Shown one piece after another: positions 58,317 through 64,000 of a DNA stretch of 64,000 bases. Numbering within the stretch: position 1 is the stretch's first letter; each line of letters begins with the position of its first letter. The notes beneath the pieces were generated by a model. It ran no database searches. It was given only the letters and a program-made list of their open reading frames with translations, and was not told the DNA's origin. A program made the translations under genes and the position numbers. This DNA is from WLND01 sp040398845 (GTDB lineage Bacteria > Actinomycetota > Actinomycetes > S36-B12), in contig JBBATH010000008.1 of assembly GCA_040398845.1 (NCBI GenBank), positions 62,001-126,000 on the forward strand. Reading direction: 5' to 3'.

Positions 58317-59109
58317 TCACGTCGATGTAGGTGAGCAGGGGTCCGAAACATGGCTCACTGCGGTCCTTCGCGGTCCTGACGGAATGCCGAGCGCGGTGTG
58401 GGAACGCCTCGAGGCCACCCTCAAGGCTGAAAGTGATGCGCGAGCCTCTGGTGAGGGCGCCGCGAGCATGTCGAGCGTAAACATGGCCACCGTGAACATG
58501 GCGACCGTCACCGAACTTGCGCCAAGGCGCCGCTGGTCTCTGCTTACCGGGTTGGTCGCAGCAGCCTTGGTGCTGGTAGCCGTGGGGATCGTGGTTCCGG
58601 TGACGCGCGGCTCTGATGCAGGCCCTGATTCGATCGTGGCCGCCGAGGCATCCGATTCGTTCGCGATCGAAAACACCACTTCCGGGTTGGCGCCCGCGAG
58701 TGACCCAGGGAGTCCCTCTCGGCAGGTAGTCGCAAGTGGCATTGACTATTCAGACGAATCCATGCCATCGGACATTCAGCAGGTCGTCGACAGCATCGGC
58801 GCATCGTCAGCGCGTTTGATAGCCGACGTAACCCCGGACACTTCCATGACCGAGGGGCGAGATGGCTTCACTTCGTCCCTCCCCACACTGCGGTCGTGCC
58901 TCGCATGGCTGACCGGCAGTGACCGGGTCCAGGCGCTCTTCGTTGATCGCGCGACCTACAAGGGTTCACCTGCGGCTGTCGTGGTCGTGCCAGTAAGCGC
59001 CGGGGTGTCGATGCTTGAATCACTTGAGGTATGGGTTGTGTCATTGGACTGTACCCAGAAGGGCTCCTCGATCCTCGGCCACGACATGGTCTCTCTCTCG
59101 TCTAACTGA
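58309..59109 (+). CDS. Putative membrane anti-sigma factor for the adjacent ECF sigma
   Basis: A 266-residue protein with one TM (about residues 77-97, SLLTGLVAAALVLVAVGIVV), a cytoplasmic N-terminal part of about 75 residues and an external C-terminal domain. No HxxxCxxC zinc motif is seen in the N-terminal part. The external part has a single Cys pair (LRSCLAW, LDCTQKG). Its GTG start overlaps the sigma gene by eight bases, typical of a sigma/anti-sigma pair. The N-terminal segment contains a repeated VNMATVNMATVT. It presumably holds the sigma factor at the membrane. Confidence 0.72.
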   Translation: MNDHVDVGEQGSETWLTAVLRGPDGMPSAVWERLEATLKAESDARASGEGAASMSSVNMATVNMATVTELAPRRRWSLLTGLVAAALVLVAVGIVVPVTRGSDAGPDSIVAAEASDSFAIENTTSGLAPASDPGSPSRQVVASGIDYSDESMPSDIQQVVDSIGASSARLIADVTPDTSMTEGRDGFTSSLPTLRSCLAWLTGSDRVQALFVDRATYKGSPAAVVVVPVSAGVSMLESLEVWVVSLDCTQKGSSILGHDMVSLSSN

Positions 59110-59184
59110 CGCAAGAGTCTCAGACGAACCCGGCCTAGACTTGCTCCGCGGGCCACGGGGCCTGTTCTTTCCCGAAGGGCAAAC

Positions 59185-60117
59185 ATGAGCGAGATTCGCG
59201 ACGTCATCATCATCGGTTCCGGACCCGCCGGCTATACCGCCGCCATCTACGCGGCGCGGGCCCAACTCTCGCCGCTCATATTCGAGGGGTCTGTGACCGC
59301 GGGCGGTGCGCTCATGAACACGACCGAGGTCGAGAACTTCCCCGGGTTCACTGACGGGATCATGGGGCCAGCACTCATGGAGCAGATGCGCGCCCAAGCG
59401 GCGCGCTTTGGCGCTGACCTCATCACCGACGACATCGTGAGCGTCGATCTCGTGGGCGATACCAAGGTGGTCACCGATGGATCCGGCGGATCGCACCGGG
59501 CTCGTTCGATCATCCTCGCCATGGGATCCGGTTACCGAGAACTGGGCCTGCCAAGTGAGAAGCGCCTCTCTGGGCATGGGGTGTCATGGTGTGCCACCTG
59601 CGACGGTTTCTTCTTCCGTGATCAGGACATCGCCGTCGTCGGAGGTGGTGATTCGGCCCTCGAAGAGGCGACCTTCCTCACCCGCTTCGCAAAGACTGTC
59701 ACCCTCATCCATCGCCGAGATGCGCTCCGCGGCAGTAAAATTATGCAGGAGCGCGCACTCGCAAATGAGAAAATGCGCTTCGCTTGGAACAGTGCTGTTG
59801 AGGAGATTCAAGGCGACGCCAAGGTCTCAGGGGTCGTCCTTCGGGACACGATCACCGGTGAGTTGCGTGACTTGCCGGTGACCGGTCTTTTCATCGCGAT
59901 CGGCCACGACCCTCGCTCTGAGTTGGTCCGTGAACACGTTCGCGTCAACAGCGAGGGCTATGTCCTCGTCGAATCCGGCTCTACGAGGACCTCGATCGCT
60001 GGTGTCTTTGCATGCGGCGACCTCGTTGACCACACCTATCGGCAAGCGATCACCGCAGCCGGGTCCGGATGCGCCGCTGCACTCGACGCTGAGCGTTTCC
60101 TCGCTGCTTCGGAGTAG
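59185..60117 (+). CDS. trxB: Thioredoxin reductase
   Basis: A 310-residue NADPH-dependent flavoprotein. The FAD motif IIIGSGPAGYTAAIYAARA lies at the N-terminus, then TEVENFPGF, the redox motif WCATCDGFFFRD (CATC), the NADPH motif VVGGGDSALEEATFLTRF and the terminal FACGDLVDHTYRQAITAAGS. It reduces the thioredoxin encoded 52 bp downstream. The promoter would lie in the 75-base gap after the anti-sigma factor, where no clear consensus is seen. Confidence 0.97.
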   Translation: MSEIRDVIIIGSGPAGYTAAIYAARAQLSPLIFEGSVTAGGALMNTTEVENFPGFTDGIMGPALMEQMRAQAARFGADLITDDIVSVDLVGDTKVVTDGSGGSHRARSIILAMGSGYRELGLPSEKRLSGHGVSWCATCDGFFFRDQDIAVVGGGDSALEEATFLTRFAKTVTLIHRRDALRGSKIMQERALANEKMRFAWNSAVEEIQGDAKVSGVVLRDTITGELRDLPVTGLFIAIGHDPRSELVREHVRVNSEGYVLVESGSTRTSIAGVFACGDLVDHTYRQAITAAGSGCAAALDAERFLAASE

Positions 60118-60169
60118 CCTGACCCTGCACATCGTTCGATCACCCGCCTCAACGACCAGGAGTGCACTC

Positions 60170-60490
60170 ATGGGAGCGACCAAGATCGTCACAGATGCCA
60201 GTTTCGCTGACGACGTGCTGCTGAGCACGAAACCAGTTGTTGTCGATTTCTGGGCAGAGTGGTGCGGCCCCTGCAAGATGGTGGCACCCATCCTCGAAGA
60301 GATTGCCGCGGCCCACGACGGAATCGTCATCGCCAAGCTCAACGTCGATGAGAACCCGCAGACATCTGCGTCGTACGGCATCACGTCCATCCCCACCCTG
60401 AACGTCTTCCAGGATGGCAAGGTTGTGAAGAGCATCATCGGCGCGAAGCCGAAGGCGGCACTGCTTGCCGACCTCGCTCCCTATCTCTAG
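60170..60490 (+). CDS. trxA: Thioredoxin
   Basis: A 106-residue thioredoxin with the active site DFWAEWCGPCKMVAP (Cys32 and Cys35), the cis-proline region GITSIPTLNVF and length normal for TrxA. ATG 60170 follows GGAG at 8 bases; a longer frame from 59930 would overlap trxB. It receives electrons from TrxB and reduces protein disulfides in the cytosol. Confidence 0.96.
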   Translation: MGATKIVTDASFADDVLLSTKPVVVDFWAEWCGPCKMVAPILEEIAAAHDGIVIAKLNVDENPQTSASYGITSIPTLNVFQDGKVVKSIIGAKPKAALLADLAPYL

Positions 60491-60494
60491 CGGA

Positions 60495-61532
60495 ATGCTC
60501 CTCGGTCTCGGAGCATCCGGGCCTGCAGTGGCTGAGGTGCGGAGCAGGCTTGCGCACCTCGGACTACTCGCCGAGCGGACGACGGGTGGGTACGACGAGG
60601 TTGTAGCGGCAGCCGTGCGGCTGTTTCAGCAGGAGCGCGGGCTCACTGTTGACGGCATCGTCGGACCCGATACCTACCGCCGCCTCGAAGAGGCGCGCTG
60701 GCAACTGCGTGACCGGGTGCTCATGTATGTCCCGGGACACTTGATCATGGGCGACGACGTGGCACAGTTGCAAGCTCGCTTAGCGCAACTTGGCTTCGAT
60801 GCGGGCCGGACCGATGGAATGTTCGGACCTCGCACTGACGAAGCGCTGCGTGAGTTTCAAGGCAGCGTTGGGGTCGCAGCCGACGGTGTGTGCGGACCCG
60901 ACACCTACCGCGCATTCGACCGCCTCGTACGAACAATCAGTGGCGGCAATGCGGCTCGACTGCGTGATCGGGTCACGTTGTCCGAAATTCGGACAGGCGT
61001 CATGGACAAGGTGGTCGTCATCGACCCAGGCTTCGAGGCTGGCGCCGATATTTGTGAAGCGATAGCAGTTCGAGTTGAGGGGCGTCTCGCAGTTCTCGGA
61101 ACCCAGATACTCCTCACGCGCTCAAGCGGCGAGAGTTCTCTCCCACAGGAGAGTCAGCGAGCCGATTTCGCGAATCGCACCGGGGCCGATCTCTTTATCT
61201 CCATAAACTGCACACATGCCTCGAGTTCACTGGTGAACGGAGTTGGGAGTTTCTATTTTGGTGAGCCAAGTGGGGGGGCGCATTCCACGAGCGGACGCCT
61301 GCTGGCTGAGCGGGTTCAGAACGAGATCTGCTCGCGAACGTCATTCCTAGACTGCCGCACGCACCCAAGGACCTGGGATTTGCTTCGCATGACCCGGATG
61401 GCCGCCATTCGCATCGATATCGGTAACCTCAATAATGCTCAGGACGCTCAGTGGCTCGCAGACCCCATTGTCCAAGAGCAGGTTGCTGAGAGCATCGCGA
61501 ACGGGATCACGCGCTTTTGCGCTCCCGAATAG
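60495..61532 (+). CDS. cwlM: CwlM-like peptidoglycan amidase homologue, probably catalytically inactive
   Basis: A 345-residue protein with two N-terminal peptidoglycan-binding (PG_binding_1) repeats (residues about 5-60, RLFQQERGLTVDGIVGPDTY; and 88-142, LREFQGSVGVAADGVCGPDTY) and a C-terminal Amidase_3 domain (about 170-340). In active enzymes the zinc site starts DPGHGG; here it is DPGFEAG (Phe180). The second His in SIHANA is Asn in SINCTHASS. Two zinc ligands are therefore missing, as in mycobacterial CwlM, which works as a phosphorylation-dependent activator of MurA. No signal peptide is present. It follows trxA by 4 bp. Confidence 0.92.
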   Translation: MLLGLGASGPAVAEVRSRLAHLGLLAERTTGGYDEVVAAAVRLFQQERGLTVDGIVGPDTYRRLEEARWQLRDRVLMYVPGHLIMGDDVAQLQARLAQLGFDAGRTDGMFGPRTDEALREFQGSVGVAADGVCGPDTYRAFDRLVRTISGGNAARLRDRVTLSEIRTGVMDKVVVIDPGFEAGADICEAIAVRVEGRLAVLGTQILLTRSSGESSLPQESQRADFANRTGADLFISINCTHASSSLVNGVGSFYFGEPSGGAHSTSGRLLAERVQNEICSRTSFLDCRTHPRTWDLLRMTRMAAIRIDIGNLNNAQDAQWLADPIVQEQVAESIANGITRFCAPE

Positions 61533-61641
61533 GCACGTGTGTTGATCCGAGTGGACGGGGCCAAAGTAGTTGGGTGATGAAACCCGATGCGACCCCCACA
61601 ACGAGAAGAGTCACCGCCCCGATGAGCACACGCTTGATCAC
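61507..61641 (-). CDS. Small single-pass membrane protein
   Basis: A 44-residue frame read from GTG 61641: VIKRVLIGAVTLLVVGVASG is one hydrophobic helix after a basic start, followed by a short tail with two prolines (LLWPRPLG). AGAGG lies 3-7 bases upstream. The frame overlaps the 3' end of cwlM by 26 bases on the opposite strand and shares its upstream region with the aminotransferase gene. A longer ATG frame from 61848 would pass under that gene. I do not recognise the family. Confidence 0.45.
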   Translation of the reverse strand: MIKRVLIGAVTLLVVGVASGFITQLLWPRPLGSTHVPIRERKSA

Positions 61642-61660
61642 ACCTCTATCGTAGGGGCTT

Positions 61661-62953
61661 GTGAGCGGTTCCAGACTTGATCCGTGGGTTGATTCGTACG
61701 CCGAGCGTGCACATAGCATGGCAGCGTCGGAAATTCGGGCACTGTTTGCGGTTGCCTCCCGTCCCGAGGTGGTGTCACTTGCTGGGGGCATGCCGTTCGT
61801 ACAGGCTCTGAACCTCGACACCGTCGCCGATACGGTCCACCGACTCATCTCTCAGCGCGGTGCTCAAGCGCTCCAGTACGGATCTGGGCAGGGCGACGTT
61901 CGGTTGCGTGAACAGATCCTCGAGGTCATGGAGCCAGTGGGTGTGAGCGCCCACCCCGATGACATTGTTGTGACGACTGGCTCACAGATGGCACTCGACC
62001 TCGTCACCCGAGTGTTTTGTGATCCCGGTGATGTCGTACTCGTTGAAGCACCGAGTTACGTCGGGGCTCTCGGGGTCTTCCGCGCCTACCAGTGCGATGT
62101 TGTACACGTCGCGATGGATGACGAGGGACTCGTTCCTTCGGCACTTGAGGACGCGATCACCAGGGTGCGGGCAACTGGCCGCAAGGTCAAGATGATTTAC
62201 ACCATTCCGTCCTTTCACAACCCCGCCGGCGTCACGCAGGGCACTGCTCGGCGTGCGCAGAATCTCCAGATCGCACAGCGTGCCGGGATCCTCGTCCTCG
62301 AAGACGACCCATACGGGTTGCTGGGCTTCGAAGGCGATACCCCTCGGGCCATGCGGGCTGACGATCCGGACGGTGTTATCTATCTTGGATCCTTCTCGAA
62401 GACCATCGCCTCGGGCCTTCGGGTCGGATGGGCGGTGGCCCCGCACGGGGTGCGGGAGAAACTCGTGCTTGCCGCGGAGTCCGCTGTCCTGTGCCCCTCG
62501 AACTTCTCCCAACTCACCGTGTCGGAATACCTCGCCACCCAAGCATGGCGTGAGCAGATCAAGGTCTTCCGTGAGTTGTATCGTGAGCGTCGCGATGCCC
62601 TCCTCGATTCCATGGCCGCCGTCATGCCCCCTGGGACAAGTTGGACTACTCCGTCAGGAGGGTTCTACTCTTGGGTAACCCTGCCGGGGGGCCTTGACGC
62701 CACGGCCATGCTTCCTAGGGCGCTCGCGGCGCTCGTTGCCTACGTCCCCGGCACGGGCTTCTACATAGGCGGCCAAGGGCGACAAAATCTGCGCCTCTCC
62801 TACTGCTATCCGGAACCTGATCGCATCCGCGAGGGAGTTCGGCGTCTCGCTTCGGTCCTCGAGGCTGAGTTGGACCTCACCGCGACATTCGGCACCGCCA
62901 GCGCGCTCCATGAGTCCACCGGGTCTGGAATGCCAGCCCCTGACATCCGTTAG
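61661..62953 (+). CDS. PLP-dependent aminotransferase (class I/II, 2-aminoadipate aminotransferase/MocR-like)
   Basis: A 430-residue fold-type I aminotransferase. GMPFVQALNLDTV and LQYGSGQGDVRLREQI are at the start, VTTGSQMALDLVTRVFCDPG and VEAPSYVGALGVF in the middle, FHNPAGVTQGTARR then LVLEDDPYGLLGF, and the PLP lysine in GSFSKTIASGLRVGW. RLSYCYPEPDRIREGVRRLA is at the end. No HTH domain is attached. It resembles enzymes annotated as 2-aminoadipate or alanine-type transaminases. The start is GTG 61661. Confidence 0.9.
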   Translation: MSGSRLDPWVDSYAERAHSMAASEIRALFAVASRPEVVSLAGGMPFVQALNLDTVADTVHRLISQRGAQALQYGSGQGDVRLREQILEVMEPVGVSAHPDDIVVTTGSQMALDLVTRVFCDPGDVVLVEAPSYVGALGVFRAYQCDVVHVAMDDEGLVPSALEDAITRVRATGRKVKMIYTIPSFHNPAGVTQGTARRAQNLQIAQRAGILVLEDDPYGLLGFEGDTPRAMRADDPDGVIYLGSFSKTIASGLRVGWAVAPHGVREKLVLAAESAVLCPSNFSQLTVSEYLATQAWREQIKVFRELYRERRDALLDSMAAVMPPGTSWTTPSGGFYSWVTLPGGLDATAMLPRALAALVAYVPGTGFYIGGQGRQNLRLSYCYPEPDRIREGVRRLASVLEAELDLTATFGTASALHESTGSGMPAPDIR

Positions 62954-63007
62954 GGACGACCCTGCGAGCACAACCGTTGGTCACGAAGAACGAAGGGTGG
63001 GGTTACC

Positions 63008-63955
63008 GTGCACGTTGTCGTACTAGCAGGAGGCCTCTCACCTGAGCGAGAGGTGTCCCTGCGTTCTGGTCGCCGAGTGGCTGAGGCCCTTCGAACGAGT
63101 GATGGGTCCATTGAGGTCACCGAGATTGACGTCGACGCCGGCCTGATCGAACGTCTATCAGCGCAACCACCTGCATGCGTCATTCCGTTGCTCCATGGCG
63201 CCGCGGGTGAGGACGGCGCCCTCCGCGATGTCCTGCAGGCCCTCCGGCTGCCGTTCGTTGGATCGCCAGCGGCCGCAGCCCGGCTCGCGTTCGACAAGCC
63301 AATTGCCAAGACCATTGCCGAGAGAGCCGGGATCGCCACCCCGCAAGCCATCGCCCTGCCCCACTCCACATTCCGAGAGCTCGGCGCCACCGGTGTCCTT
63401 GATGCCGTCGTAAGCAGCCTTGGGCTCCCAATGATCGTCAAGCCAACGAAGGGCGGATCCGCACTCGGAGCCGCGGTGGTCCGGGAGTCTGGTGAACTCC
63501 CGGCCGCCATGGTTGGTGCCTTCGCCTACAGTGACGTCGCACTGATGGAGCAGTTCGTCACGGGCACTGAGATTGCCGTGAGCGTCTACGAGAGCCACGG
63601 AGCCGCGACTTCATTGCCACCGGCGGAGATTGTTCCGCCCGATGCGATCTACCACTACAACGCGCGCTACACGGCTGGCTTGACTGAATTCTTCATTCCC
63701 GCTCGCCTCTCACAAGCCGTGCTCGACGAGTGCGCTTCGATCGCCCTCCTCGCACATGAGAGTCTCGGGCTTCGCGACTGGTCACGCACAGACCTCATCG
63801 TCGACACTGACGGAACCCCGTGGTTCCTTGAGGTCAACGCCGCCCCCGGGATGACTGAAACGTCACTGTTCCCGCAAGCGCTGGCAGCGGCAGGTATTTC
63901 ACTCGGTGAACTCACCGGCCAATTGGTGCGCACCGCCATCGAGCGGGGAGTTTAG
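63008..63955 (+). CDS. ddl: D-alanine-D-alanine ligase
   Basis: A 315-residue ATP-grasp enzyme. The N-terminal LAGGLSPEREVSLRSGRRVA (the HSEREVSL-type motif), VIPLLHGAAGEDGALRDVLQ and LPFVGSPAAAARLAFDKP are followed by the ATP-grasp parts IVKPTKGGSALGAAVV and MEQFVTGTEIAVSVYE. TDLIVDTDGTPWFLEVNAAP closes the active site with the metal-binding Glu-Val-Asn. It joins two D-alanines for peptidoglycan. The start is GTG 63008. Its stop overlaps the stop of the minus-strand parB-like frame. Confidence 0.93.
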   Translation: MHVVVLAGGLSPEREVSLRSGRRVAEALRTSDGSIEVTEIDVDAGLIERLSAQPPACVIPLLHGAAGEDGALRDVLQALRLPFVGSPAAAARLAFDKPIAKTIAERAGIATPQAIALPHSTFRELGATGVLDAVVSSLGLPMIVKPTKGGSALGAAVVRESGELPAAMVGAFAYSDVALMEQFVTGTEIAVSVYESHGAATSLPPAEIVPPDAIYHYNARYTAGLTEFFIPARLSQAVLDECASIALLAHESLGLRDWSRTDLIVDTDGTPWFLEVNAAPGMTETSLFPQALAAAGISLGELTGQLVRTAIERGV

Positions 63956-64000
63956 CCTCGTTGGGTTCGGGCAATGAGGTCGACAATGCGTCTGAGATCC
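63952..64000 (-). CDS. parB: Probable C-terminal end of ParB (partial)
   Basis: The minus-strand frame entering at 64000 reads DLRRIVDLIARTQRG and stops at TAA (63954-63952). The pattern of a dimerisation-strand end followed by D-L-x-R-I-x-x-L-I is how chromosomal ParB proteins commonly finish, and parB is the expected neighbour near the actinobacterial origin. Only 15 residues are visible, so the call rests on this short match and gene order. Confidence 0.42.
   Translation of the reverse strand, partial: DLRRIVDLIARTQRG

Overview
The window looks like high-GC Actinomycetota (actinobacterial) chromosome close to the replication origin. The basis is gene order: the right third carries the cluster CCA-adding enzyme, NUDIX, DUF6049, MurJ, MurJ-partner pseudokinase, ECF sigma factor, anti-sigma factor, TrxB, TrxA and CwlM. 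It ends in D-Ala-D-Ala ligase and what reads as the last codons of parB. An actinobacterial rpsF-ssb-rpsR-rplI block lies near dnaB, and PadR sits next to an actinobacterial-type inositol-1-phosphate synthase. GTG starts, four-base ATGA overlaps and T-poor hairpin terminators fit the same group. I cannot assign a genus. I found no rRNA, tRNA, CRISPR array, insertion sequence or prophage.

Region by region. (1) 1-6.1 kb: a surface-polysaccharide locus on the minus strand, with a DUF4012 protein cut by the window edge, a polyprenyl-phosphate sugar transferase and two adjacent secreted GH39-like glycosidases. A third paralogue lies alone at 27-28 kb. (2) 6.1-12.7 kb: methyltransferase, acetyl-CoA hydrolase/transferase family protein, GDP-L-fucose synthase, a small monooxygenase-fold protein, a geranylgeranyl-reductase-family flavoprotein, an EamA transporter and an Ada-type DNA alkyl transferase. 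(3) 12.7-13.3 kb: a shortened RelBE-like toxin-antitoxin remnant, then a 38-residue cysteine-rich protein behind a promoter that contains a CsoR-like palindrome. (4) 13.3-19.9 kb: a DosS-like GAF histidine kinase, an EamA transporter, a membrane acyltransferase with an SGNH tail and a SpoIIE-type phosphatase. (5) 20-26.9 kb: a complete branched-chain-type ABC importer (two ATPases, two permeases, binding protein) followed by a secreted alpha/beta hydrolase and a strong terminator. (6) 28.4-33.3 kb: an SDR and class-III aminotransferase pair, a membrane protein, a TAP-type secreted peptidase and a long palindrome.

(7) 33.3-38.7 kb: dnaB with DnaA-box-like sites in its upstream gap, a low-molecular-weight tyrosine phosphatase, a DUF805 protein, rplI-rpsR-ssb-rpsF behind a potentially structured leader, and a VapBC pair. 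(8) 38.7-46.1 kb: exonuclease III, FemAB-like transferase, alanine-racemase-like protein, GT87 glycosyltransferase, class A PBP and DUF5318, mostly cell-wall assembly. (9) 46.1-50.4 kb: PadR with an operator embedded in its own promoter, inositol-phosphate synthase, an MFS transporter and a membrane protein. (10) 50.4-64 kb: the conserved origin-proximal envelope cluster.

The strongest leads are the small Cys-rich protein with its CsoR-like operator (13.1-13.3 kb), the PadR operator-promoter at 46.17 kb, the DnaA-box-like cluster upstream of dnaB, the 35-bp-arm palindrome at 33.2 kb, the LivM permease with an acidic loop insertion, and the hydrolase coupled to the importer.
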